From the NCBI GenBank assembly GCA_027924645.1, contig BSBN01000293.1, forward strand, positions 7,340,501 to 7,404,500: DNA of 64,000 bases, written 5' to 3'. A program made the translations under genes and the position numbers. This DNA is from Cunninghamia lanceolata (Eukaryota; Streptophyta; Pinopsida; Cupressales; Cupressaceae). This document shows, piece by piece, positions 32,347 through 44,905 of this stretch. Numbering within the stretch: position 1 is the first letter of the stretch; every line of letters begins with the position of its first letter. Below the pieces are notes generated by a model. That model saw only the letters and a program-made list of their open reading frames with translations. It did no database searches and was not told the origin of the DNA.

Positions 32347-35300
32347 TGTAAGGTCGCATATAAGCCCACTCAAACTTTCCCTAGTTATATTGTCTATGAT
32401 GGGACCTTATCATTTATATTGCATAGTTGGCCTAGGTAATTGTTAGTTGATCCGTGATTATCGATTATATTTTGTTATGGAATCAACATCTGGTTTTAGA
32501 AATTCATAATGATCAAAAAATACTCACCTATGTCTCTTAAGCTACCTATATGGTAATTGGATTCTCTAGATAACCACCTTCTTCTTCTTCTATATAAAAT
32601 TGATATATCTTTTAACTTAGATTCCTATGGTATTATGTTATTAGCCTCTACCCTTACCTATACTACATGCTGAGATAAATATTTTTACTTTCATAGAGAC
32701 TAATCCTCACATCCTCAATGTTATCTTGTGTTTATTCTATGGATAGAATTTCCATCTCAATTATGGTGTTTTGAGTTAATCATAAATCAAATTTTCATCC
32801 ATATGCCATCTTTCTAACTCTCGGTACATTGATAAATTAGTTAAGAACTAGGGGTGTTGTTGTTGCTTTCTCTTATGGCGAAGATAAGGGATTCTAAGCT
32901 CCTTAAGGAATTTTTGTATGAAGCACATTCCTTTATAAGCCTAGGTATCCATAATATGTTTCTATGATGATAAGTTAGGAAAAAGTGGTATATGTAATCA
33001 CACGTCTTGACTACCATGAAATGGATTCAAGATCATCTTGTGTTGTTATGAGACTTACTACACCATTGTTCTCATCATGTTGAAATTATAAAGAACCTGC
33101 ATCGTATTATCTGTGTTAGCATTAGTTTAGTTTGTGGGCTTTGATATACTCTTTGGATGCATAATGATTGTTTATACATATATGTAGTGTGATTAACCAT
33201 TTTTATGATGTGGAATAGGTGATAGCCAAATACTATCTAATTTCGGTATATTCAGTAGAGATTTACTTTACGATGAGATGTTATGATTCAATATTTAAAT
33301 TATGATCTTACATTCTGAAATAGTGATTTGCTATAGATAAACTTAATAGAGAGGGTGTTATTGATGAATTAGTTGATGTCAATTATTGTTGCTTCGGCTA
33401 TGATATCATGACAATAACTAACTTTGAAAATGAGTGTGCAGGTATTTGCTAGCTAGTGGACATGGGGAAAACATATGGGGACCCTACTATTAAAAACCAC
33501 TTAAATGGACCTAGTCTATTTGGAGAGACAGGTCCCTCGTGTTATGAAATGTGTTTTCATATGTTGTTTTTTGTCCCTTGTGTTATTTTGTGTGCGTCAT
33601 CGTATGTTATGGGTTGTCCATGTGTTGTATCATGTATTGTTATGTGTTGAGTAAGTAAAGTTAATTAAATTTATTTTAGCTTCATATAAAAAAAGAGTGT
33701 AAGATAAATCAAAAGACACTTAAATCATAAAAAAAGTAAATTCTTAACCTAGGACTATGGTCTAGGTACATTTTGGAGGGCAAAATTAACAAAGAATTAA
33801 GTTTTAAAAATCCTTAATTTTCACCCTAAAAAGGGTTACAAAATCTAGGGGGCCTGATGAGTCATCAAGAGGTTGTGTTGTGTAAGGATCTGGAAGGCAG
33901 AATTAGAACATTAGTAAAAGAAGAACAAGTGTCCCTATCAAATGGACAAGTGTTTTCCTCTCAACAAGAGAGGTGTCTGGAAAAGTATTATTTATCCTCT
34001 TTTTTAGAAAGGAAGTTTTCTCTCCTGCTTCTGGGTCACACCTTCTGGGTAAACTAGTTTTTACCATTTCCTATTGCCCAGTTTTACCCATCTGCTATAA
34101 TTTTGAGGGGGGGGGGGAGGACTCTTGACTATAATTATCCAGATGCTGTAAATTATGTATGATCTTTGGCTATAAATTATCCATCTTCTGGCCTATTTTG
34201 GAAAGAGAAATCTAGAGAAAAGGAGGTTAATTATGGATCTAGAACTGTCACCCTCAAATGTTGTGCAAGTCTCTAGGTAGACACTATTCTTAAACCTATA
34301 CTATGAAATGATGAGGTAATATAATTTTTATGAAAATTGAAGCTTTAGTGTTGTTTATTGTTCAGATTTTATGCTGGAAATAAATTAAAATTATGGTCTG
34401 GTTGTGAGTACGGTGTCATGAAATGACTTTTCTCCTATTTATGTTATTGGGCTATTGAGTATATGTTGTGTTTTGTATTGTTCTTGGTAAGTCTAGGGTC
34501 CATCCTCTCTTCTCCTTAACAAAGGAATTCAAAGGAATTCTTATAGTGAACATTTACATGCGTTGTGTGCTATGAAAACTAATGTGTAGTGAGGAGTGTA
34601 AATGTTCAGTCATTGTGTTAAATGAAACTAGGTAACTGGGATCTATGTAATTGTGATGTGTTTTCTCCCTGGACCTCATGTATTTTCCCCAAGATCGGGG
34701 GTGGATAGTTGTTGTCCTAGGCTGGGAGGCGAGCCTACACTGGCTATGCATAGAGTTCTAGTTTACATTGTAGGATTTTGCAGATCAAGGGTGAAGAATT
34801 AATTGAAAAACCATTCTGAGATGTGGAGCCCTTGAAAGAAGATTATATTTTATTTAGAATGGGATTGAAGTGACTTCAAACATTATGAAAAGGAAAATTA
34901 AGTGCTGTGAAATAATTTATAGAACCTAGTTGTATAATTAATATTCTCTGGAGTAATAGAGATGGTTTGATGTATTTCTGTAAACTGTTAATGCAAGCTT
35001 TAGATTACTATGCATGCATATGACAAAAAAAAGAATAAAGTCCATCATATCTTGATCAAATTTCATAGTAGGGATAAAACATACAATTTGTATTATTTTC
35101 TTTTATGCTAGAATGGAATGTTTCAAAGAAAGAGAGTACTATAGGAAAGGAATTATATTCAGTATGACTAGATGCTCTGTCTAAGCTTGCTTCCTACAAA
35201 TCAGAAGCTTGAACTTCATCTATGATTTATTAACCTGTTTATGCATATTAGAGCAACAATGAGCATTGTACATGTTAGATGAACTGTGAACATTGATATA

Positions 35301-37203
35301 TTCTTCTACGTTTTTGGACTTCCTAAGTACATTAATTGTTAACCTTCTTCTGCTCTTGTTATTCTGACATTGCTATCATTAAATCTCTTCACAATATGAA
35401 GACTATCAGCCATTTACAGAAAATTTGCTCCTATTGTGGAACATATTTGTAATGTGTTTTCTGATCAGCTAGAGAACCATACTCTACTCTTATGTAGTAC
35501 CACAATGAAAATAAGATGCAAAGAAATGAGGAACATCACTGCCTACGTGTTGATAAACAATGAATAAAGAACACTTTCAAGTGGGCATTAAAATGAACAT
35601 TTCTTTCTCACCACAACAGAATATAGTTTTTTTTGTTCTTTTCCCTTGGGTCATTTAGACAATCACTTATCAAAATTTAACTTTGATTGCATTTAACATT
35701 TAGAGCTATGTGTTAGTTTGCACATAATGTAGAATGTTGTACTAGCTTATCATTTAATAAATCTGAGTTTATTCCCCCTCTTCCCTGCATTTAGACATTA
35801 TTACACTAGCAAGGAGAAAAATTTGAGGAAGCAACTCTTAGTAAAACTCTACTTATAGGATTGTGTATCTTATAGGAAAACAACAAAATAGGAAAGAACG
35901 TCATAATAGTTGAAAAGAGGGTAAGTGCAGGGGATCTCGTAGTCATAAGTTCTTCTCTCAAGTCTTCATGGCCAAGTGCTTTTGGGTCCCAAAGTATAGT
36001 ATTCCATGAGCACCCAATAAATCCTGCAAGCTTGTGGTGCAAATGTCATAGTCAAATAACTCTGAGATGAATCATTGGACCAGAAATTGAGTTACAGAGG
36101 GATGGTTGAAATGCCACACTACAACCACCATTAAACAGAAGAAAAGAAACACAACCAAAAGAATGTTAAATGTTTCAAGAAGAATAATAGCAGGAACTTA
36201 ATCAAAAGTTATGAATTTAGAAAAATATAAAAAACTTTTAGTAGACGCGTGGCTCTACAAGGAGCCCACAGTCTCCGTGCTCTTAAAGGGGCATACCTCT
36301 GTGGTAAGAGCCACCATTAGTGGCTTCTCTAACGACTTCATAAATAGAAACAACGCAGAAAAAAAATGGAATCAAATTGAACTCGACTTAGAGGAGGCCG
36401 TGGCGAGAGCACGGGACGACCTGGTTAAGCTTCGTAGGCACTCAACCAAGGAACAACACCAGCATCCTTAGTCTTGTACAGCAGAAGAAGAAACATATAA
36501 ATCAAATAGGATGATAATTTTTTTCCAGGCAGCCAAAATGAGGTACCTAGAAGAATAAGAGAACAGAGTGGGAAATGAGATTTTAGGGCACACTTTAGGG
36601 TTAGGATTAGGGATTTTATTGAGAAAGGAAGGAAGAAATATGTTTGAGCCATAGAACTATACCTTTTTTATCTAATTCACTCCTTCACGAGGATTAGGGC
36701 TTGATTTGGATTAATTAGATTTTACTTCTCCTAGTATGGTTCCCTCTCTCCTGTCATATCTACTAGTTGAATCAGTATTTTGGTTTCATGTTGTCTAGTA
36801 TCATATGATATATGATTTAAGAGTAGTTAATATATTTACCACCCATTAAAGATGAATGTGATCGTTGATATTACTTTTTCTTCCTTTGGTTATGCAATTA
36901 GTGAGTTTCATAAAAGGGACTCACCCCCATATAGCTCTTGAGTATGTGTCTTTTATTTAAGGTGTTAAGATTACTTTATTATCTCTTTTACTAGCTTTGC
37001 TTATGCTACCTACCTAGGTTATAAACACACAAAAAATAATGGGTGTTATTTGTCCATAGAATGGAATATACCAAAGTGTCTCGCTTTCTTGTCGAGTATA
37101 GTGTTATTGTAACTTCTTAAGGTTTCTTTAAAAAAACAAAAAAAAATTGTGTATTTTCACCAAGAAACTTATGGCTTGTGAGTATGTAGTTAGGAGAATT
37201 ACA
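32347..37203 (+). repeat. 5' LTR of the LARD-like element (4857 bp)
   Basis: Starts TGTAAGGTCG and ends GAATTACA; collinear with 57247-62086 over the whole length. It contains a G homopolymer (about 34106-34118) and one GC-richer open patch at 36211-36471. No transposon protein is encoded. The promoter position was not resolved. Confidence 0.92.
36211..36471 (+). other. GC-richer open patch in the 5' LTR, possible captured gene fragment
   Basis: An 86-codon frame with ordinary protein composition (for example RATISGFSNDFINRNNAEKK, then LDLEEAVARARDDLVKLRR) lies in AT-rich LTR DNA. The corresponding place in the 3' LTR (61125-61406) is also open, with many replacements and a small in-frame deletion. 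I recognise no family. It may be an exon piece captured before the element inserted; equally, a structural or regulatory LTR segment could look like this. Confidence 0.35.
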
Positions 37204-37220
37204 TAGATATCAGAGCCAGG
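37204..37220 (+). other. Primer-binding site of the LARD-like element (tRNA-iMet type)
   Basis: gatatcagagccagg at 37206 directly after the LTR end, against the plant iMet consensus TGGTATCAGAGCC: changed only in the first bases. A sibling version, tggtatcaaagccaagtttg, lies at 63523. Confidence 0.85.
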
Positions 37221-38965
37221 TTTGCAATACTAGGAGCTCTGGGAAATGGTTGGGTTGTTGAGCATGATTAAAATTAATATGTTTCTACTTGGAGATTTTG
37301 TTGGTCAAATGCTTGGCACTAAATAGTTATTTTGTGAATTTTATCATATTGCTAAAATTAGATTATGTATACATAACCCTACCCTATTGTCATCAAGACT
37401 TTAAGATTTGATTAAAAATTGCAAATATGAGTTGCCCCTTTTATCTTTATTTGATCATGACCCTTGAGGTGACATAGACTATTGGCCCTACAAAAAAAAC
37501 ATGGTTACTCCATGGAGGATATCATTGTTTCAAAACCTAAAACTCTCTAATGTGAAAACCAAATAGTAAAGTTGTGCAATTTTTTAAGATTTCTTGTTCG
37601 TTCATTAGAAAGTGCATTGTATGTTTGTCTTATGCCTCAGATAGAGAATTGATAAAAAATGGTGTCACATTTTCTAAAAGTGTGAGTTGTTTGACCTTTC
37701 CTTAGGGAGGAAATCTTACCTTAAGTGGTCAGGATAGAAATATTCAAGTATTGGACCTTGATTATTGAAAATTAAGCCTCCTATGCCTCCTTTGAAAGCT
37801 TAAAACATTGATTAAGCATAGTTTTCCTTTGACCCCCAGGTACATGTATGTTTTCCTTGGTAATTCCCTTAACATTTGGTAGTATGTTTCCTTAGTTAGT
37901 TAGTGAATTGAGTTGTTCCTAAAACCCTTAGTGTATATTGATAAGAGGCTTAACCCAATTAAACCAAGAAATTTTGAATGGATAAAAGTAGAGGGCATGT
38001 GATTCTTAAACTTGCTACAAATGAGTAATTTTTTTCTTACAAATTTGGACAACCATAGAACTGGTTGATTTTCATTATTTTTTAAATTAATGCTTTAGAT
38101 ATTATTGGAAATAAACATTTAGGATTAAGTTAAATGTGGGTAGAAAGCAAGAAGTGAGAATGAATGAAATATATTTGTGTAAATTTAATCAATATTATTT
38201 TTTTGATTCTTTTCATGTATAAGTAATTAGGTATGCTAAATTATTACACATGGTTGTTGTATGGGTTAAAATTAGTTAGAAGTTAAAGTTTCTAAGGTAT
38301 TCTACATATTATGTGCATGATCTAGTAACCTTGGGCTAATAATAAAACTTAGGTGTGAAAGAAAGATTGTAAAATGTGTTAGATGATTTAGCATTTGAAA
38401 ACAAGGTGTAGGACTTACTCATGCATCTAAGAATAATAGGTTGTGAAACATGTCACTAGTAAAATTGGATGTGTTATCCTTGATGATGTATGTACTTCTA
38501 GTGTTGTAAAATTAAATTATGTTATTGCTCAACTAAGAATGCATGATAATACATATTTCAACATAATTCTTCCTTGTAGTTGTCTTGAATATTAGGATTG
38601 CATATAGACATAGCTAAAACTTGAAAGCATAGGAAATGAATAATTAGAGGTTGAACTATGATTTAGGTGCGGTTGAAAATAAGACAACTACTACAAAACG
38701 AGGATGTTATAGAAATAATTAGATATATTTGACTACTTAATGAATGAACCTAGTAGTAGGTGCAATAAGTAAGATTAATTATCATGTTGTATAATGTGAT
38801 ATGTATGTGGAATTTAACATGTGTTGTGATGTGAGAATACTAGTAAATGTTGTGATTGTACCTCAAAGTATGTGATATAAGATATCCAACTTGGGGAGAA
38901 GAGTTTAGTGGACATAATGTGTAATTGTATATGTGTGTAAATAACCCTTTTGACCTAGCAAAGAT
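37221..38965 (+). other. LARD-like internal region, left part
   Basis: AT-rich sequence with stops in all frames; no gag, protease, RT or integrase motif on either strand. This absence, over nearly the whole left internal part, is the reason for the non-autonomous call. Confidence 0.6.
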
Positions 38966-38968
38966 ATG

Positions 38969-39012
<44 letters not shown>

Positions 39013-39045
39013 CATATATACATATATATATACATATATATATAC

Positions 39046-39095
<50 letters not shown>

Positions 39096-39112
39096 GTGTG
39101 TGTGTGTGTGTT
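38966..39112. repeat. Complex (AT)n / TACATATA microsatellite ending in (GT)n
   Basis: About 125 bases of ta/at repeats with regularly interspersed acatat, then about nine GT repeats. Open frames on both strands here are artefacts of the repeat. Confidence 0.95.
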
Positions 39113-39872
39113 TGGAAGTATGTTGTATGGAGATGTGTGAGTCACCCTTCATGTTCTTATATGATGTGATGTCTTAATGTCGCCCCTATTTGAGGGTATT
39201 CCCTCATGGTCACTTAGGAGTACAATCCCTCTTCTCCCCAATAATTGAACCACACTGGTTGGTTGGTGGTGCAAACCCTTTTCCCTCTTTTGTTCCATGG
39301 GTTGAGGATGGACCCTAATGTGCTTTGAACCTATACTCATTTCTAGTTACAGACACTTGGCAGTTCACAATGATGTCATCATGGATTTCTAGTATTTGGG
39401 AAGCTACCATCAGTTATGTGATAATAGCACTACATTGGATATAGATAGCATTATAACATTTGATTTGAGATTTAAGGTTGCCTGCACACAAAAGAGATTG
39501 GTAACTTTGGGTATCGAGGCATTATGTGCTATTAGGATAATCAGAGAAATGATAGTAATGAATTAAGATAAGAGGGACATAGTAATTTGAATGGCAGCTT
39601 GATAAAATGACAGTTTGTGTGTAATAAGATAATAGTGAATGATAATTTGTCACAAGGATGATATGACTTTTTATGTGGCTATTAGTATAAGTGTGAGGGG
39701 TATTGTTCTCTACTTGGAATAATTACAGTTGATTTTATACATATGTCAGATATCTCAGACTCATGATACATGATAACCATACATGCTTGTGGGGGTTCTC
39801 TTGTGAGGTGGATGTCAGATCCTAAAGATGACTCATTGTGGCATATGTTAGTGGACCTTGGTATTATGGCAG
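39113..39872 (+). other. LARD-like internal region up to the copia insertion
   Basis: No coding motif or element end seen until the copia LTR starts at 39873. The bases before it (ggcag, 39868-39872) resemble those after the copia right end (tgtag, 55020-55024) at 3 of 5 positions, a weak decayed target duplication. Confidence 0.5.
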
Positions 39873-40516
39873 TGTTAGGAATTGCATGCAGAAGATATCA
39901 ATTAAATACAAATAAAGATTAAATAGAGGAATGAAAAATACACAGAAATAATAACAGCTGCAAGAGATAATTTTTAACGTGGTTCACCCAAACTTAGGCT
40001 ACATCCACCAACAGAGAGTCCATTACTATTATCTAACAAATCAAATTGATTACAACCAAAAATCCTTGCAACTCAATACCACTACAAATGCTACAATACA
40101 ATATTAATAGAAACCCTAACCCTTAGTCATTTATCAAGACTTATGTCAGTTACAAAATAGGGATTTGTTGTGTCGACCAATAGAAAAATAACTCCTGACA
40201 CCTTTATAAAATAATAAAAGTCATTTGAGGTTTCAGGGGCACTACCCCCAAGCCCCTGTGGGGGCATTTCCCCTTGACCCTGCCTTGTATCGCAATAGGG
40301 AACACGCCAAGAGCGCTACCCCTGGACCCTGCAAGGGGCGCTACACTTGGACCTCGCAAGGGGCGCTACACTTGGACCTCGCAAGGGGCACTGCCCCTTG
40401 ACCCCATCTTGGGGGCATTGCCCCCAAACCCCATTAAATAATTTAGGGGGAAACCGTGATAAATAAAAGTGGGGAAAATTTAACCTTCAAGTCTGATTAG
40501 GCTCCATATAATAACA
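39873..40516 (-). repeat. 3' LTR of the copia element (644 bp)
   Basis: Ends TGTTAGG and ATAACA. It contains a GC-rich stretch (40235-40440) with 25-bp tandem copies of gcaaggggcgctacacttgg (at 40331 and 40356, and a diverged one at 40381) and a perfect hairpin gggggcattgccccc (40411-40425). Confidence 0.92.
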
Positions 40517-40530
40517 ATCTCCCACTTGGA
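40517..40530 (-). other. Polypurine tract of the copia element
   Basis: Minus strand ccaagtgggagat directly before the LTR start TGTTAT. Confidence 0.8.
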
Positions 40531-40559
40531 GACTGATCATAACACCGCTGACCCTGTAG

Positions 40560-41110
40560 CTCCCACTGAAAATAAACACCCTGGACCTTGTTGTTATGAT
40601 TTTATTATTTTCAGTCTTGAAGACCAACCAAAGCTTAAGAGGATCTCAGCTTCTCCCTTGCCACTGCCTTCGTAAACATATCCTTTGGATTTTCATCTAT
40701 ATGTATCTTTTCCATCTATAACTGTCCATCATCTAACACCGACTGGATGAAGTGATACCTTAGCTATATGTGTTTGGTCTTTGAATGCAAGGTAGAATTA
40801 TTTGCAAGATGTATGGAACTCTAATTGTCTATAAACAAAGAACTGTTAGCTTGTTGTTTGCCCAATTCTTCCATGAAAGGTTGCAGCCATATCATCTCCT
40901 TGCATGTCTTTGTTGCAGCTACATACTTTGCCTCCATGGTGGATAAAGCAACCACCTTTTGCAACTTGGAGATCTAACTCACTGCTGTCCCACCTACAGT
41001 AAAAACATAACCTGTAGTACTGCTCCTGGTAACAATATCCCCTGCCAAATCTGAGTCCACATAGCCTACTAAATCAGTATTAGAGCCCCAAAACATAAGT
41101 GTTTAGTGGA
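40560..41110 (-). pseudogene. Copia RNase H region, broken
   Basis: Minus-strand reading shows ISKLQKVVALSTMEAKYVAA (about 40930-40990), the copia RNase H signature that is usually S-S-x-E-A-E-Y, preceded by TTGYVFTVGG. Downstream are LANNSTLHSKTKHI and HFIQSVLDDGQL. There are at least two in-frame stops. Confidence 0.85.
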
Positions 41111-42230
41111 TGTACCTCTCAAATATCTGAGAATCCATTTTACCACATTCTAATGCTCTAATCTGGGATGACTCATATACCTGCTCATGACTCCTACAAC
41201 ATGTGCAATATCTAGTCTCATGCATACGATGTCATATAGTAAAATTCCTACAGTTGAAGCATATGGTACCTTGGACATTTTTTTTCCTCCTCTTGTGTCT
41301 TAGGACACATCTCCTTAGTCAATTTCAAATGACTAGGCAAAGGTGTGCTGACAGCTTTTGTATTCTCCATATGGAATCTCTACAACACCTTTTCAACATA
41401 ATAAGCCTGAGATAGAGTCAAATTTCTGTTCTTTCTATCCCTACAAATTTTCATACCAAGGATTTGTTTTACTACCCCCAAATCCTTCATAGAAAATGGT
41501 TATGCTAACTGTTCTTTTAACTGTCTTATTTGATCCATGTTTGACCCTGCTACAAGTATCTCATCAACATATAAACATAAAAAAATGTAGTTGTCATTAT
41601 CCAACCTCTTAAAATAAACACAATGGTCAGAATTACACCGATTGTAGCCTTGCTTAGCCATAAAACTATCAAATTTTAAATACCATTACCGAGGTGCTTG
41701 TTTCAGGCCATACAAACTCTTTTTCAATCTGCACACCAATTTCTCCTTACCTTTGACCTCAAATCCATGTGATTGTTCCATATATATCTCCTCCTCCAAA
41801 TCACCATGGAGAAAGATAGTTTTCACATCTAGCTATTCCAAATGGAAATCTTCAGTAGCCACAATACTTAAAATAGTATGAATAGAAGTCATCTTAACAA
41901 CCAGAGAAAAAATCTCATCAAAATTAATACCTTTTTGTGTGTAAATCCTTTTACAACTAACCTAGTTTTAAATCTTTTCTTACCTCCATCTTCCTCTTTT
42001 AGCCTATAAACCCATTTGTTTGGTAAAGCCTTTTACCTGCATGCAACTTACATAATTCCCAAGTCCAATTTTTCAGCAAGGAGTCCATTTCTTCTTCCAT
42101 TGCAAGCTCCCACTAAACCTTTGTATCCACCTACATATCTTCATGATACCCTTCTAGTTCATCAACATCTGTTAACAAAATAGAATACAAAGAGGGAGAA
42201 AATATTTGAGGAGGTCTACTTAGCCTTGTT
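41111..42230 (-). pseudogene. Copia reverse transcriptase, broken
   Basis: Minus strand: LYVDEILVAGSNMDQIRQ at about 41520-41575 carries YVDE where copia has the catalytic YVDD. DLGVVKQILGMKICRD and VGILLYDIVCMRLDIAHVV lie further on. Stops interrupt the frame in several places. The upstream RT half (41700-42100) is more decayed but still shows short matches. Confidence 0.82.
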
Positions 42231-43250
42231 GACCGTCTAACATTCAGTGGAGTTTGTGGTACTTCTTGTTGCTATTGTGGAGCATGAGGAACCACCAAAA
42301 CATGACTATCTAGAGTATCATCCAGTACCACGTAATCATTTTCTTTCTTCTCATGCTACTGCAATTGATCTTTGTACAACACCTTCTCATTGAATACAAC
42401 ATCCCTACTTCTTACAATTTTTAGATTTTCAACATCCCAAAGCCTATAACTAAATTCATCAATGCCATATCCAATGAAGATACACTTTTTTGATTTTGCA
42501 TCTAGCTTGGTTCTATTTTCTGAATCTACATGTGCAAATGCTTCACATCCAAAGGTTTTGAAAAAAGAATAACTCGTCTTCTTACTTGTCTATGCTTCCT
42601 CTGGAATACCACAGCCCAAAGAAACTAAAGGACCTCTATTAATTAAATATACATTGGTATTGACAACCTCTGTCCACATGTTTAAAGGCAGCCCAACATG
42701 CAATCCCATGCTCCTTGCATGCTCCATTATTGTCATATTCATGTGCTCAGCCACTCCATTTTCTGCCTACGAATTTCATTAAAGGAACAATAATCCTCAA
42801 ATTCTTTGCTGCAATACTCACCACCATTATCAGATCTGAGACATTTTAATCTTTTACTTGTATCATTCTCAACCAAGCTTCTCCATTTTTTAAATATTTC
42901 AAATACATAAGATTTTTGCCTAAGGAAATAAATCCAAACCTTCCTAGTTGCATCATCTATGAATGTAACCTAATACCAAGATCTGATGAGAGAAGATACA
43001 TGAGGCTTTCCCCATACATCTGTATGCACAAGATCCAACTTTTTATCTTTCTTTTGCTTCCCATCCTTAAGAAAACTAACTCTCTTTTGTTTTCTATACA
43101 CACAACTTTCACAGAAATCTATATTAATACATTTCAAACTTGGTAAAACTTTCTTAGAATGAAGTACCTCCATACGTTTTTCACTCATATACCTAAGTCT
43201 ATTATGCCACAATGTTGTCTCAGAACCTACAATGACTATTTAAATCTCTC
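42231..43250 (-). pseudogene. Copia integrase, broken
   Basis: The open piece 42970-43212 has MWHNRLRYMSEKRMEVLHSK, a zinc-binding CESC and then LDLVHTDVWGKP, where the Asp of HTDVWG is the first catalytic residue. The remaining catalytic core (42300-42960) is broken by stops. The element cannot supply its own integrase. Confidence 0.85.
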
Positions 43251-43680
43251 CCTGCAAACCCGCAGCAACTGTTCCTGAACCTGTTTGTCTTTTCTTTGCA
43301 ACAACTAAAGTAGAAGGAACAATATGAATTGTACAAAGATATAAGGTGCCTACTTTCACACCTTTTGCTACTATTAAGGCACCTTTTGAAACCTTCCAAT
43401 TTTTATCATTAAAAGTAACTGTGCAACCTTCATCACCTAGCTGCCCTGCTGAAATTAAATTCCTACTTAGCCTTGGAATATGCCTTACCTCTTGTAGTAG
43501 CCAATGATTCCCATTCTACAACTTAATCTTAATTATTCCCTTTCCAACAATCTGACAGGGTTCGTTATCTCCCAAATAAACCAGCTCAAAATGCCCTTAG
43601 ACATAATCAAGAAAATAACTTCTATGGGGCATAGCATGAAATGAGGCCCCTGAATCTAAAACCCATGAATCATTGAAACA
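43251..43680 (-). pseudogene. Copia protease region
   Basis: Minus strand WVLDSGASFHAMPHRSYF at about 43610-43665 holds an intact DSG active-site motif, followed by the usual linker (GNHWLLQEVRHIPRLSRNLI, about 43460-43520). It is in a different frame from the upstream gag, so a frameshift near 43665 separates them; stops follow. Confidence 0.85.
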
Positions 43681-44540
43681 TTATCTAGGGAAAGAATCAA
43701 AGAATTATCTTTAGATTTATTACTTAACACATTTGCCTCCTCATTGCCTTCTTGTTTGTCTCCGTCTTTATTCTTCGAAGACCAACGATCTTTCTTCAGA
43801 TGACCTTGTTTCCCATAGTACCAACAATTCTTTTGTCCTATAGATTGGGACCTCTTGTCCTTTGATTCTCCTCGTGACTTCCCATGACCTCCAGAACCTT
43901 TTCTTCTCTCCTTTGATCTTGCCCTACTTTCTGCATTCAAAATACTATCTGATGTGGACCCTCTTGAGCATTTTTGTTGCATTTCTTCACTAAGTAGAAC
44001 ACCAACAACATCATCAAATTTCAAAGTATTTCAACCAAAGATAGAGTTACTTACAGCCATTACCAAGCTACTCCAACTTTATGACAAAGGACATAAAAAC
44101 AAGAGATCCCTCACCTCTTCATCAAATTTCACTTTTACAGAAGTTAACAGACTGATAATTGTATTAAACTCATTTAAATGATCTATCACAGATCCACCTT
44201 CAATCATTTTCAGATTAAACAAATGCTTCATGAGAAATACCTTATTTGAGGTTAAGGGTTTTTCATACAATTTAGTTAAAACTTTCATTAGTTCATCTAT
44301 TGTCTTCGCTTCTGTTATATTAAACACCACAGATGGTGCTAGGTACAACCAAATGGTTCCCAATGCCTTTTTGTCTAGAAGATCCCAATCCTCATCAGTC
44401 ATTGCTGTCAATTTCTTGGCTTTTCCTTCCAATAGCCTCCATAAATCCTTCTGATAGAGATAATCCTCCATCTACATCTTCCATAATTGATAGTTCTGCC
44501 CATTGAATTTATCTACCTTCAATTTACCCTTGCCTGCCAT
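43656..44540 (-). pseudogene. Copia gag, broken
   Basis: Starts at 44540 with MAGKGKLKVDKFNGQNYQLW, the typical plant copia gag N-terminus. A stop follows in about the 23rd codon, then the frame is open again from 44471 (MEDYLYQKDLWRLLEGKAKK). A UBN2-type gag domain ends near 44079. Beyond a frameshift, 44024-43656 carries a Lys/Arg/Ser-rich stretch and a knuckle, CWYYGKQGHLKKDRW, in which two of the CCHC cysteines are lost. Confidence 0.88.
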
Positions 44541-44611
44541 CGCTCCCACTTAACCATGAGACTCCCACTCAACCATGAGACCTTCCTGCAAATGATAATT
44601 GAACACAACCC

Positions 44612-44623
44612 GCTCTGATACCA
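44612..44623 (-). other. Primer-binding site (tRNA-iMet) of the copia element
   Basis: Minus strand TGGTATCAGAGC, exact, 2 bases inside the 5' LTR end at 44626. Confidence 0.95.
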
Positions 44624-44625
44624 CT

Positions 44626-44905
44626 TGTTAGGAATTGCATGTAGAAGATATCAATTAAATGCAAATAAAGATTAAACAGAGGAATGGAAAATACATAGAA
44701 ATAATAACAACGAGAGACAATTTTTAACGTGGTTCACCCAAACTCAGGCTACATCCACCAACACAGAGTCTAATATTATTATCCAGCAAATCAAACTGAT
44801 TACAACCAGCAATCCTTACAACCCAATACCACTGCAAATGTTACAATACAATATCAATAGAAACCCTAACCCTTAGCTATTTTATGAAGACTTATGTCGG
44901 CTACT
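44626..44905 (-). repeat. 5' LTR of the copia element, part 1 (PBS side)
   Basis: Collinear with 39873-40150 of the 3' LTR. It ends at gctac (44901-44905), the left copy of the target duplication made by the nested gag-only element. Confidence 0.92.

Noticed and set aside
32347..37203. Segmental duplication of host DNA (two 4.85-kb direct copies)
   Set aside because: TGTAA...TTACA ends, a primer-binding site after the left copy and a polypurine tract before the right copy show that these are LTRs.
38840..39169. Open frames on both strands rich in Ile and Tyr
   Set aside because: Pure translation of the AT/TACATATA and GT microsatellite.
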